DNA from: Methylovirgula sp.
Lineage (GTDB): Bacteria > Pseudomonadota > Alphaproteobacteria > Rhizobiales > Beijerinckiaceae
Reading direction: 5' to 3'
NCBI RefSeq assembly: GCF_037200945.1
Contig: NZ_JBBCGP010000001.1
Coordinates: forward strand, 2,664,501 to 2,728,500
DNA: 64,000 nucleotides
In this document: piece after piece, positions 18,925 to 27,847 of the stretch
Numbering within the stretch: position 1 is the first letter of the stretch
Layout: each line of letters starts with the position of its first letter
The notes under the pieces: generated by a model
What the model saw: only the letters and a program-made list of their open reading frames with translations
Databases searched by the model: none
Told to the model about the DNA's origin: nothing
Position numbers and translations under genes: made by a program

Positions 18925-19284
18925 CTAGCGATATGGATTGCCGGAAAGGCTCCAGAGCGGGTAGGGGCGATCTTGCGGAAGAATGCCAGGCTGATGCTGT
19001 TCACCATAGTCGCCGTGTGCGGCGGCGCCCGTGCCGGGAATCCCGCCTGAACTGCCGCCCCAATAGCCCACGTCGGTTGCGCCTGTGCGACCGAACCACC
19101 AGGGTTGAGCGTAGCTGGCGGCGGGCTCGGCGTAATACCCGCGCACGCCACTTGCCCGAGAGAAACCCGTCAAATGCCTAGCATGATAATGGTCGCTCGC
19201 CATGTCCCGAGCATATGCCGTCGCACCGAGGCCGATCGAGAGCGCTGACACGGCAATTCCGAAAGCTGACTTGTTCATGCGCAT
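18925..19284 (-). CDS. small secreted hypothetical protein
   Basis: A 119-residue protein with a clear Sec signal peptide (MRMNKSAFGIAVSALSIGLG, predicted cleavage after ATAYA near residue 25). The mature part is short, rich in Gly, Tyr, Trp and His (GYYAEPAASYAQPWWFGRTG, GYWGGSSGGIPGTGAAAHG) and of low complexity, typical of small periplasmic proteins of Hyphomicrobiales with no known function. The ribosome-binding site GAGGTCAGG lies just before the ATG at 19284. No partner gene is apparent. A single unit on the minus strand between the sulfotransferase and the divergent acid phosphatase. Confidence 0.65.
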   Translation of the reverse strand: MRMNKSAFGIAVSALSIGLGATAYARDMASDHYHARHLTGFSRASGVRGYYAEPAASYAQPWWFGRTGATDVGYWGGSSGGIPGTGAAAHGDYGEQHQPGILPQDRPYPLWSLSGNPYR

Positions 19285-19707
19285 CCTGACCTCTTTTCGG
19301 CGATTACCTTGTAATGCTCTTTGTGTCGTCCACGTTCCGCTGCAGCGAGAATTCGTATTCTGCGAGACCCTTCGCGAAGCTTCCCTCCTTCAACCAACAC
19401 GGCTATCAAAGATTTTGCAGATATCGGCCTCGTGCCGTTTTTATCAAATAAATACGAATTCACATTTAAGACGGCCCTTCCCGCGCCGAGTGCGAACTAT
19501 CGAGGTTAAGGTGGAACATAAGCCGGAACAATTCCTTTTGAGCCTCATTCGAGTTGCTATCGCAATCCCAATCGCGTGTTTTGCAGGGCGCGGGTGCGAC
19601 ACATCCAGAGCCGTGGCCAAGTTCCTGCAAATATAACTGTCAAACTGTACGTCTAACTTGCCCTGGGAACTGTGCGAGCCGGTTTCGAGGATTGGTTGGA
19701 GACGTCC
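19285..19707. other. 423-bp divergent intergenic region
   Basis: Separates the small secreted protein gene (minus) from the acid phosphatase gene (plus) and should carry both promoters. Moderately AT-rich around 19430-19475. Frames in it look like chance reading; nothing further could be identified. Confidence 0.4.
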
Positions 19708-20994
19708 ATGCAATTAGCAAAAGCAAGCAGCGTCGCGCTGCTTTTCAGTATCATTCTGGTCTCAATATCACCGGCACAGGAGCAGGCGACAACGCTGATC
19801 GCCGCCGGCGCAATTGCGGATTCTGTTACAGCGGCTGATACAGATCCCACCTATAACGCGCTCTTGAAACGTGAGCACGGAGATTTCGTCCGTGCGCTTC
19901 AGACCAAGGGCGAGACATTATCGCAGCAGGTCATCGATAAAGCGCGGCAGAGTTCCGCATTAGCCGACCTCGAATGGCTCAAGGCGAGCGGCTATGATTT
20001 CGCAACCAAGGCCGCTCAAGCCGACGGCATCAAGATCCTATCGCCGTTCATCACCTTGCCGCGCTGGATCTTGGATCAAAATGACATCATCGCCACTGAG
20101 ATCAATCATGACGCCATCGCGGCTCAGCAAGAGCATGCCCTTTTCGACGCCGATGAAGTTCCATTTCTATTCTTCCCGGCGGAAGCCTTGGGGGCGAGAC
20201 TGGGTGACGCGTTTCTCCGGGCTTATGAAAAGGGTGAAATTAAAAAGGCCGCTGCCCTGATCAAGGCGACGGAGGTGAGCACCGGCGCCGCCAAGAGCTA
20301 TTTCAACTATCCACGGCCGTTCCTGATCGACGGCAATTCCATCGTTCTGGTCAAGGACGCCTATGTCGCCAAGGATGGCGCTCCTTATGGCGCGACCGGC
20401 GGAGCCTTCCCGAGCGGCCACACCAATACCGGTTACACTGACGGTCTGCTTCTCGCCGAAATGCTCCCGGAGCGTTTTCTGCCGCTGATCGCCCGCGCTG
20501 CCGGTTATGGCTATTCCCGCATCGTATTGGGCGTCCATTATCCTCTCGACGTGATCGGCAGCCGGATGATCGCCGAACGCAATGTGGCGCATTACCTTAA
20601 TGATCCAAAATATCATGCGTTGTTCGTCGAAGCGCGTGACGAGCTACGCGGAGCGCTCGAGAAGGAATGCGGCGAGAAGCTCGCGGCGTGCGCGAAGCCG
20701 AGTGACGCCAAATCGGATCCCTGGGGAGCCCCAGCTCAGCGCATCTTTTATCGCTTCACCTTGACCTATGATTTGCCCCAGATCGGAACAAAGGACGCGG
20801 CGATGCTGGTGCCGGATGGCGTCGAGGTCCTGCTCGAAACACTCCGTCCCGACTTGCCGGTGGCCGAGCGTAGGGTGATTCTCCGCAGCACGGAGCTTGC
20901 CTCCGGATATCCTTTGGATTCCCAAAACTCGGAAACAGGCTTCTGGCAACGGATCAATCTCTATGACGCCGCGCTGGAGGCCGAGCAGCGCTGA
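19708..20994 (+). CDS. secreted PAP2-superfamily acid phosphatase
   Basis: Periplasmic phosphomonoesterase of the class A acid phosphatase/PAP2 superfamily. It starts with a signal peptide (MQLAKASSVALLFSIILVSISPAQ). The three catalytic motifs are present in order: KSYFNYPRP (K-x6-RP), FPSGHTN (PSGH, with the general acid histidine) and SRIVLGVHYPLDV (SR-x5-H-x3-D, with the nucleophilic histidine). The C-terminal 130 residues extend beyond the catalytic core and are not recognised. The frame runs upstream to 19672, but the ATG at 19708 follows TTGGAGACGTCC and starts the signal peptide, so it is preferred. A perfect rho-independent terminator follows 29 bp after the stop. It is the last chromosomal gene before the transposon array. 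Confidence 0.88.
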   Translation: MQLAKASSVALLFSIILVSISPAQEQATTLIAAGAIADSVTAADTDPTYNALLKREHGDFVRALQTKGETLSQQVIDKARQSSALADLEWLKASGYDFATKAAQADGIKILSPFITLPRWILDQNDIIATEINHDAIAAQQEHALFDADEVPFLFFPAEALGARLGDAFLRAYEKGEIKKAAALIKATEVSTGAAKSYFNYPRPFLIDGNSIVLVKDAYVAKDGAPYGATGGAFPSGHTNTGYTDGLLLAEMLPERFLPLIARAAGYGYSRIVLGVHYPLDVIGSRMIAERNVAHYLNDPKYHALFVEARDELRGALEKECGEKLAACAKPSDAKSDPWGAPAQRIFYRFTLTYDLPQIGTKDAAMLVPDGVEVLLETLRPDLPVAERRVILRSTELASGYPLDSQNSETGFWQRINLYDAALEAEQR

Positions 20995-21023
20995 ACGATC
21001 ACATCCTTGAGCGGTTCAAGTTG

Positions 21024-21051
21024 AAAACGCCCCGGATTCCGGGGCGTTTTT
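21024..21051 (+). terminator. rho-independent terminator of the acid phosphatase gene
   Basis: A 12-bp perfect stem (AAAACGCCCCGG / CCGGGGCGTTTT) with a 3-nt loop and a T tract. The A tract on the left means it can also act on the other strand. Confidence 0.85.
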
Positions 21052-21057
21052 GCTTTG

Positions 21058-21126
21058 CGGACAAACTGTCCTTGGATTTGCGGACACACATACGTTCACA
21101 GCGGACAATCTTTGGTATCCGCTACA
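21058..21126 (+). repeat. relic right end of an earlier Tn7-like element
   Basis: Three CGGACA boxes at 21058, 21081 and 21102 (spacing 23 and 21 bp) followed by AATCTTTGGTATCCGCTACA ending at 21126. The same box spacing and the same terminal sequence occur at 46677 and at 48020-48088. Read from its tip inward it begins TGTAGCGGATACCAAAG, matching the transposon termini. It lies outside the left end of the present element, so it is the right end left behind by an older insertion at the same site. The boxes are inferred binding sites for the TnsB transposase. Confidence 0.75.
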
Positions 21127-21128
21127 CT
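21124..21128 (+). repeat. target-site duplication ACACT (left copy)
   Basis: ACACT directly precedes the TGTAACG left terminus and is repeated directly after the right terminus at 48089-48093. A 5-bp duplication is the length produced by Tn7-family transposition. Confidence 0.85.
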
Positions 21129-21245
21129 TGTAACGACCACCGAAGTTTGTCCGCACCAGAATTTTTAAGTCATTGAATTATCAGAGTAAAAATTTCGATC
21201 GTTCGTCCGGTGTTACCGCAAATACAATGAAAGTATTGCCGCAAG
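21129..21245 (+). repeat. left end of the Tn7-like element
   Basis: Terminus TGTAACG at 21129, first box TTTGTCCGC with GTCCGC at 21149 (20 bp in), second box at 21211 (TGTTACCGCAAATACAATG, 82 bp in), and a possible third, TTGCCGCA, near 21237. The internal left end at 46743 has boxes at 20 and 83 bp. The boxes are inferred TnsB binding sites. Confidence 0.8.
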
Positions 21246-21623
21246 GGGCTCGATGACCCTGGGGAAATGAGCGGGATGGCGGTCGGCGGCCTCGGCGAAT
21301 TGAAAACGGTATGGCGGCCCGGGTGTCTGGGACGACATTGCCGACGTTCATGTGTTTGGCTGCGACGGGGCGCCATTCCTGACGGATAAGGGTTCCAGGC
21401 CAACTCGCGGGCTGGAAATCTCATTATCGAGTTTTGGGGACCCCCGCCTGCCAATGGGACGGGGGCTTCTACGAGAAATTCGAAGCTCCGCTCGGCCTTG
21501 GACGACGGGGCAATTCCGACCCCGGCCGTGGCTTTAGAAATACCTGTGGTTACAGGGGCCTAGGACCCTGCACCTTGATCTAAAGCTGAGCTATACTTGG
21601 CATATATCAAATTTGGTTATGCC
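21246..21623. other. 378-bp stretch inside the left end, possible decayed coding DNA
   Basis: No intact gene. A plus-strand frame without stops from about 21322 to 21537 reads VWDDIADVHVFGCDGAPFL and onward; it has no start with a ribosome-binding site and no family is recognised, so it may be a remnant. The helicase promoter should lie near 21540-21610. Confidence 0.35.
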
Positions 21624-24545
21624 ATGTCGTATTTCGCCGATAACTACGCTTCTTTTCGTTACCCTTTGCAGGCGAACGACACGCCAGGTTTCCGCCTCGC
21701 GCAACTGGGAGCGATTCATGCTTCCGCTGCGCATTTTGCCAACCGCTCCGATCCCGGCATCGTCACGATGCCTACTGGCTCCGGCAAAACCGCAGTTCTG
21801 ATCGCGGCGGCGTTCGTGTTGCGTGCGCGGCGGGTGCTCGTCATTGCGCCGAGCCGGCTTGTCCGCGAACAGATAGCGGAAGAAATCGCCTCACTCGTGA
21901 CATTGCGCGCAGCGGAAGCCCTTGGCGATGAAGTCTCCTCACCAAAGGTTTACAGCGTCAAAAAGCGAGTGAAAACTCTCGAAGCTTGGGAGGCGATGCG
22001 TGCTTACGACGTCGTGGTCGCAACGGTTCAAAGCATCAGTCCCGGATACGAGGACATCGCAACTCCCCCCGCCGATCTGTTCGACTTAGTTCTGGTAGAT
22101 GAAGCCCATCACAGTCCGGCCCGCACATGGCAGGCCGTGCTCGACCATTTTAGCTCTGCTCAGCGACTACTGTTCACCGCAACGCCATTTCGGCAAGATC
22201 AGCGGGAAATCAAAGGTCGCTTTATTTTCACTTATGATCTTCGTAAAGCCTTTGAGGACGGCGTCTTTGGAGAAATAAGATATCAGCCGGTCACGCCTGA
22301 ACCGAGTCAAACGAATGATGCGGCGATCGCCGTGGCTGCAGAGCGGCAATATAGGGCCGACCAAGCGGCAAGCTACCAGCACAGGGTTATGGTTCGCACC
22401 GACAGCCGTCGGAGGGCGATCGAACTGTTCAGCATCTACCGAGATCATACCAGCCTGCGTTTGAAGATTGTCACCGGCGACAAGTCGCTGAGATATGTCA
22501 AAGCCGTTATAGAGGAGTTGGAGTCAGGGGAGCTCGACGGCATTATCTGCGTGAACATGCTCGGCGAGGGTTTTAATTTTCCGAGTTTGAAGATCGCCGC
22601 CATCCACTCGCCGCACCGCTCGCTCAGCGTTACTCTGCAATTTATTGGCCGCTTTGCTCGCACGGCGGGGCAAAATCTCGGCCCAGCAACCTTTTTGGCT
22701 ATACCATCCGAGATCGAGATCGAAGCCGAGCGGCTCTATGACAATCGTGCCGTCTGGCAGGAGATGGTGCAAAATCTCAGCGCAACTAGGGTTCATCAGG
22801 AGGCGCAGACGCGGGAGGTGCTGGAGTCCTTTGCGCCGACCGACCTGAGCACGCCAGACCTATCCGACTTATCCCTTTATGTTCTTGAGCCATATTATCA
22901 TGTGAAAATCTATCAGCTCGATCAGAGCATCGACATCAGAACACCCGTTGAGTTCCCCGAAGCATTCCAGATCGTCTATCAGGCGATCAGCGAAGCGCAT
23001 AACGCTTCGATATACGTAACCCGCGAAATGACGCTTCCGCGTTGGACTACGGACGATCGTCTTTCGTGCGTTCAGCCAGATCTTTTCATTTTCTTCCAAG
23101 ATCCGCAGTCTAATCTCTTGTTCATTTGCGCCTCCCGCCGCAGCGAAGGCCTGTATAGATTTCTGGTAGAATCCTTTGCCGGTGATCCAAAAGCATTGCC
23201 GCTCGTTCGATTAAATCGCGCGCTTAACGATATTACCGCGCCCGAGTTTTTCAATGTCGGGATGCGTAATCGCGTCGCTTCGAATACAACTGAGTCATAT
23301 CGAATTGTTGCTGGGTCCAACGCGGATAAGGTGATCGGGCGAAGCGACGCGCGACTTTATCACCGCGGCCATGCCTTTGGCCGCGGGTCGGATGACGGCG
23401 AACTTGTCACAATTGGCTTGAGCAGCGCATCAAAGATTTGGAGCAACAAAAGCGCCAAACTTCCAGATCTTATCGAATGGTGTGAAAAACTGGCGAGCCG
23501 AATCAGCAGCGATCGTACCCCCGTTACGGGTTCTGGTCTCGATCTGCTGGATGTTGGCGAGGAGATTGATACTCTGCCCGAAGGCATTATTGCGGTCGAT
23601 TGGCGCCATAGCGTCTACAAAAGTCCGCCACAGCTCCGGTATGATTTGCCGTCGGGTGAAATGGTCACTCAGCTCCTTGATTGCGACCTGACAGTTGATG
23701 TGTCGGCCTCCACGGAAGATGCGATCGTCATCGTGTTGAGCCATGGCAGCGGGCTGGAATACAAAGCTACTTATTCTTTTGAAACGAATCGGTTCGTTGA
23801 GCCTCTCACGCCCAACGAGCCGGACGTCCAGATCGAGCGTGAGCGGGAAACCTTGTCCCTAATAGATTTTTTAAATAGTGAAATGCCGATTTTCTACACG
23901 GAAGACCTATCGCTCGTTGATGGGTATAGTTTGCTTCGCGCTCCGACAGATGCATTGCCGCCATTTGATGACTCGCTCATAGAAACGCTCGATTGGGCTG
24001 CAGCAAATATTGACATCCAACGGGAATTTGGAGTTGCTGGCGATGGTCTGATATCTATCCATGCCGGCCTCGAAAACCAGCTGAACACTTCTGTAAATTC
24101 AGTTGTCTATTATGATCACGGCACAGGGGAGATTGCCGACTTCATCGCTATAGAACAACAGGCCAATAGGCTCATTATAAAATTTTATCATTGCAAAGGC
24201 GCAACGGGCAGTCTAGCGGGTCATCGCGTGGCGGACATTTATGAAGTCACAGCACAAGCGGTTAAGTCGGTGCCTTGGGCTCTTAAACAAAAGATTCTTA
24301 CCCACGTCCGTCGGAGATTCAACAGTCGCATTGGAAGCCATAGATTTATCCGAGGCGATCTCGATGCCATGGAGCAGATACTCACTGACGCAGCGGCAGC
24401 GCAGATCGAGTTTGAATTTATCGCCGTGCAGCCCGGACTTCAGAAGCAAAATCTACCCAACGCACTTGCCAATGTTTTGGCAGCCGCAAGCGATCACTTA
24501 ATACGGGGTGGGTTTCGGCCGCTCAAGGTCATAGCTTCTGCTTGA
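21624..24545 (+). CDS. large superfamily 2 DEAH-box helicase, transposon cargo
   Basis: A 973-residue protein. The N-terminal third is an SF2 helicase/translocase core of the type III restriction/UvrB-like group: VTMPTGSGKTAVLIAAA (motif I, about residue 50), ADLFDLVLVDEAHHSPARTW (motif II DEAH, about 155), LLFTATPFRQDQ (motif III), and LGEGFNFPSLKIAAIHSPHRSLSVTLQFIGRFART (motifs V-VI, about 310-345). The C-terminal ~600 residues are not recognised and contain no obvious nuclease motif. I chose the ATG at 21624 (MSYFADNYASF) over the TTG at 21597. Large helicases with unknown tails are frequent in defence islands; it is the first cargo gene inside the left end and is followed by a coiled-coil protein gene in the same direction. 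Confidence 0.78.
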   Translation: MSYFADNYASFRYPLQANDTPGFRLAQLGAIHASAAHFANRSDPGIVTMPTGSGKTAVLIAAAFVLRARRVLVIAPSRLVREQIAEEIASLVTLRAAEALGDEVSSPKVYSVKKRVKTLEAWEAMRAYDVVVATVQSISPGYEDIATPPADLFDLVLVDEAHHSPARTWQAVLDHFSSAQRLLFTATPFRQDQREIKGRFIFTYDLRKAFEDGVFGEIRYQPVTPEPSQTNDAAIAVAAERQYRADQAASYQHRVMVRTDSRRRAIELFSIYRDHTSLRLKIVTGDKSLRYVKAVIEELESGELDGIICVNMLGEGFNFPSLKIAAIHSPHRSLSVTLQFIGRFARTAGQNLGPATFLAIPSEIEIEAERLYDNRAVWQEMVQNLSATRVHQEAQTREVLESFAPTDLSTPDLSDLSLYVLEPYYHVKIYQLDQSIDIRTPVEFPEAFQIVYQAISEAHNASIYVTREMTLPRWTTDDRLSCVQPDLFIFFQDPQSNLLFICASRRSEGLYRFLVESFAGDPKALPLVRLNRALNDITAPEFFNVGMRNRVASNTTESYRIVAGSNADKVIGRSDARLYHRGHAFGRGSDDGELVTIGLSSASKIWSNKSAKLPDLIEWCEKLASRISSDRTPVTGSGLDLLDVGEEIDTLPEGIIAVDWRHSVYKSPPQLRYDLPSGEMVTQLLDCDLTVDVSASTEDAIVIVLSHGSGLEYKATYSFETNRFVEPLTPNEPDVQIERERETLSLIDFLNSEMPIFYTEDLSLVDGYSLLRAPTDALPPFDDSLIETLDWAAANIDIQREFGVAGDGLISIHAGLENQLNTSVNSVVYYDHGTGEIADFIAIEQQANRLIIKFYHCKGATGSLAGHRVADIYEVTAQAVKSVPWALKQKILTHVRRRFNSRIGSHRFIRGDLDAMEQILTDAAAAQIEFEFIAVQPGLQKQNLPNALANVLAAASDHLIRGGFRPLKVIASA

Positions 24546-24721
24546 TCGATGTAGACAGCCAGGCGTTCCTTTGAGCTCACACAAAGGCAGGAAAGAAAAA
24601 TAGTGTGGAGTTTGTTTTGATGTCGCGGAGGGGGGCAGGGTCACCCAGAGAGAGAATCTCGTGCATCGTCGACAAGTCAAACTCGTGTAAACGCGATCTA
24701 TTCCCGGGAAGCTGATAAGCT

Positions 24722-25855
24722 ATGTTACGCTTAACACGAGAGCAACTCTATGATTTAGTTTGGTCGGAGGCCATAAGTCGTCTTTGCAAGTCGATCGGCA
24801 TCTCTGACGTGGCGATAGCCAAACACTGCCGCAATGCGGGCATACCAATTCCGGAGCGTGGATATTGGAACAAGCTGCGCGCTGGTCAAAAGGTTGCACG
24901 AACACCTCTTACTCCGCGCGATCTTTCCACGGTCAACGTCATTGATATGACTGGTGTGTTGACACCCGAGCTGAGAGCACGCATCAGCGGAGAGCCAGGC
25001 GTCGATGGCGAAGAAGAGAGCATAGATGTGCTGACCGAGCGGTTCCGTCGCCGACTCGGCAAAGTGGTCTTATCGCGCGACCTAACACGCGCGGATCCAG
25101 CTATCGCCAAACTGCTGAAGCGCGATGAGGCGACTCGTCAAAAAATGGCGTCGAGCTCGTTTCATTGGGATAAGCCGCTCTTTGACTCCTCTTATGAACG
25201 ACGACGCCTCCGCATTCTAGACTCAATCTTTCGCGCTTTCGCGCGCACCGGCGGTGGAAATGCTCATATAGGAGATAGGGAGGCGCGCGAGATATCAATT
25301 CATGGCCCTACTGCCGTCAGCATCACTTTGGATTCTTTCAAGAAGCGCATGGGACGTAATCGACAGGCAGAGGACGAGGAAGGTCAGCTAGAATTGCGTG
25401 CAGAAGGCGGCCAGCATCATCCTGATATCGTCTCGGTTTGGAAGGATGACGATAACGGTAAACTAGAAGAGAAGCTGACCGAAATCGTGATCGGTCTCGC
25501 GGTTGTAAGTGAGCGGGAATCGCGACGATGGCAGGCTCAAAGAGCCGAATGGCAGCGAAAACGCGAAGCAGAAGAATCTGAGGCCCGACGTAAAGCGCAG
25601 GAGAGGGCCGAACGCCAGGAGCGTGAACGGATTGCCGCCGAGAAGAAGGCGAGGCGCGATGGACTGCTAATCGAGGCTACGAACTGGCGACAGGCGAGTC
25701 TCGTACGCGAATACGTGAAAGCAAGATGCGCTTTACAAGTTTCACAGATCCCAGAATTCGAAGAATGGGCGCGTTGGGCTCTGGAAGAAGCAGATCAAAT
25801 GGATCCGTTTTCCAGCGCGGCAAAGAGCGGGCCAACAGAACCCGAGCCGGAATGA
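24722..25855 (+). CDS. hypothetical protein with HTH-like N-terminus and coiled coil
   Basis: A 377-residue protein. The N-terminal ~65 residues, LTREQLYDLVWSEAISRLCK then ISDVAIAKHCRNAGIPIPERGYWNKLRAG, form a helix-turn-helix-like module seen at the N-terminus of many unnamed proteins in proteobacterial accessory regions. The middle (about 150-265) is mixed alpha/beta, and residues about 265-325 are a strongly charged coiled coil (ESRRWQAQRAEWQRKREAEE and onward). No catalytic motif is visible. It is 177 bp downstream of the helicase gene in the same direction and convergent with tniQ. It may be a DNA-binding partner of the helicase; that is inference from position. Confidence 0.6.
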   Translation: MLRLTREQLYDLVWSEAISRLCKSIGISDVAIAKHCRNAGIPIPERGYWNKLRAGQKVARTPLTPRDLSTVNVIDMTGVLTPELRARISGEPGVDGEEESIDVLTERFRRRLGKVVLSRDLTRADPAIAKLLKRDEATRQKMASSSFHWDKPLFDSSYERRRLRILDSIFRAFARTGGGNAHIGDREAREISIHGPTAVSITLDSFKKRMGRNRQAEDEEGQLELRAEGGQHHPDIVSVWKDDDNGKLEEKLTEIVIGLAVVSERESRRWQAQRAEWQRKREAEESEARRKAQERAERQERERIAAEKKARRDGLLIEATNWRQASLVREYVKARCALQVSQIPEFEEWARWALEEADQMDPFSSAAKSGPTEPEPE

Positions 25856-25934
25856 CGTAGGGCCGCATGATGTTCGTCGCGTCACAAGCTGGCGACCTCC
25901 ATGTCGACTCGCGTCCGCATCGGCAGCTCCGGTT

Positions 25935-27782
25935 TTATCTCGCCAGGTAAGCGACATCGCTTTTAAAGTAGAATGTCGCGCCAAACCTGTCTGAGGTGAG
26001 GGCGGGTTCAAGCCCACGCGCATCAAGCAGCCTCTTGACCTTGGTGTGGTGATAACCCGTCACCAAGGTCAGCTCATAAAGTGAAATATAACGATCGCGA
26101 AATCCCTCCAGACTATCGTTCGGGATCAGTCGAACGGGACATCTATTTAGAGGGCTTATGGCCGCTACGGTAATTAGATGACCGCCGGCTATAAGCAATT
26201 TGGCTACACGTTCGGTCGTCTTTAGCTTTTCGAGAGCCACATAAATCGGGACGCCGCCCGGATATTCGCCCCGGACAAGTTCTTTGATCTCTTCGACGTC
26301 GACCAGCAATGCGGCGAAGCCGTGTTGTGCTGGATCTAATCCCAGCCATCGTAGCTTCTTCCCAAGAATGAGCTGAACAATTTCAGCGATACTGCAGTTA
26401 ACTCTCTTTACCGCCTTTTCGATGGAGCAAATTGGTGGTTGAGGATCGCTGAAGGGAACCGCGCCTTCCAATAGCTGTCGCAGGAACGCGTCAAGGTCGT
26501 CGCGAGCGAAAGCGAGATCGCCAAGCCCCTCCGCTCCTTCGGGGACGCAAGGAAGGATAAAGCCATTCTGATAAAGCAGTTTGGCTTGGGCGCGGCCGAC
26601 ACCGAGATGAGCCTCAACCTCTTTGAGATTGAGGGAGGTGACGGCGCGGGCGATAAATCCTTCAGCCGAGGATGCATTAAACAAAACGCGGCCGGACGGA
26701 TATTGATCAAGTCCAGGAGGAATGATACCGGCCGCGACCAACAGTTTTCGAAGCCGCTTAGGGTGAGCCCCGCTCTCCTGCGATGCGGTGATCACCGAAT
26801 GGATCACGCGTTTTTCGACGGGCTTGCCGAGAATGATGTCGCCAGGTCCGACAGGGCTGCTCTCGATAATATGGCGTCGCATGAGATCGCGTACAGGACT
26901 GTATTCCGGATACTGAGTGCCGAAAGCGAGCCACTGAAACAATCGTCCGAAATATGCCTGCGGTCCTTCGTGGGCGTCTTTGTAGTTATAGGACGTTTGA
27001 AGGTCACTCAGAAGCGACCAAACGCTTGCCTCGCCCCCAGCGGCTATGTCGAAACCCGTGATGCCAGCGCGGTGCCAATCATCGTCGGTGAAGCTGTTCA
27101 GGTTTGGGGTGCGCCCGAACTCAACGACCACGCCGATCATCTCGCATGTCCTTGCCGCGGCAAACCACTCGAGGTTGTCGAGCCATTCCGCCCGGCTTTT
27201 AAGACCAAGAATTCGGTTTAGAAGATAAGTTTCAAGTTCAGACCGGCGGCGCTCGTGAAAACGCGGAATGATCATTTCGAGATCAGGCCACATTTGCTGA
27301 ATGGAGAATGAGAACTCGTGGAGGCGCCCTAGCGTGTTTTCGGATACTTTGACGAGAGGAAAGTGATGGAGAGGACACGTCCTGATATGGTTGAGCAACC
27401 ATATCGTGCGGCCATAAACCGCAAAGGCTGCCGGTACCGCGGATGTCTCGATGTCGTCCTTGAGGCATAACGGGCAAACGTGAAGACGTTCTCGGCGCAA
27501 AGAGGCCTTGTTTAACCGCTGAGTGCCGATGGAAAACACCCCACCGGCGCGGCGGATGGCGTTTATTCTGAGACTATCCAGGGATGCGCCCGATAGTTCG
27601 CTCAGCGCCGTGAGTGCCTCTTCTGCTCCGTCGACAACGCCTTGGAACTGAAATCCCATGTCTAGGCAAAATTCGCGCGCGCTGCCTATGCCATGGATGT
27701 TCGCGAGGCGCGAGGCGAAGCTCGCGGGAGATTCGCCAGGCATCAAGGGGAGGGTGGGATTAAGACGGGGCGCGAAGTGCAT
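25935..27782 (-). CDS. tniQ: TniQ/TnsD-family target-site selection protein
   Basis: Targeting subunit of the Tn7-like transposase. It begins with the TniQ opening RLNPTLPLMPGESPASFASRLANIHG and has the zinc-binding module HVCPLCLKDD (about residue 102) paired with HIRTCPLHHFPLVKV (about 135). Its 615 residues make it TnsD-like rather than a short TniQ, and the C-terminal half contains several helix-turn-helix-like units (LNLKEVEAHLGVGRAQAKLLYQNG; LYELTLVTGYHHTKVKRLLDARG) suited to reading a fixed chromosomal site. By position the site is the end of nrdJ. It is the last gene of tnsA-tnsB-tnsC-tniQ, 65 bp after tnsC. No second tniQ and no CRISPR genes are present. Confidence 0.88.
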   Translation of the reverse strand: MHFAPRLNPTLPLMPGESPASFASRLANIHGIGSAREFCLDMGFQFQGVVDGAEEALTALSELSGASLDSLRINAIRRAGGVFSIGTQRLNKASLRRERLHVCPLCLKDDIETSAVPAAFAVYGRTIWLLNHIRTCPLHHFPLVKVSENTLGRLHEFSFSIQQMWPDLEMIIPRFHERRRSELETYLLNRILGLKSRAEWLDNLEWFAAARTCEMIGVVVEFGRTPNLNSFTDDDWHRAGITGFDIAAGGEASVWSLLSDLQTSYNYKDAHEGPQAYFGRLFQWLAFGTQYPEYSPVRDLMRRHIIESSPVGPGDIILGKPVEKRVIHSVITASQESGAHPKRLRKLLVAAGIIPPGLDQYPSGRVLFNASSAEGFIARAVTSLNLKEVEAHLGVGRAQAKLLYQNGFILPCVPEGAEGLGDLAFARDDLDAFLRQLLEGAVPFSDPQPPICSIEKAVKRVNCSIAEIVQLILGKKLRWLGLDPAQHGFAALLVDVEEIKELVRGEYPGGVPIYVALEKLKTTERVAKLLIAGGHLITVAAISPLNRCPVRLIPNDSLEGFRDRYISLYELTLVTGYHHTKVKRLLDARGLEPALTSDRFGATFYFKSDVAYLAR

Positions 27783-27847
27783 GGCGTGACGATATCGGTC
27801 GTTGTTTAGTTTGATTGGAGGCGAAGGTGACCCTGGCTCGGTCTTGG

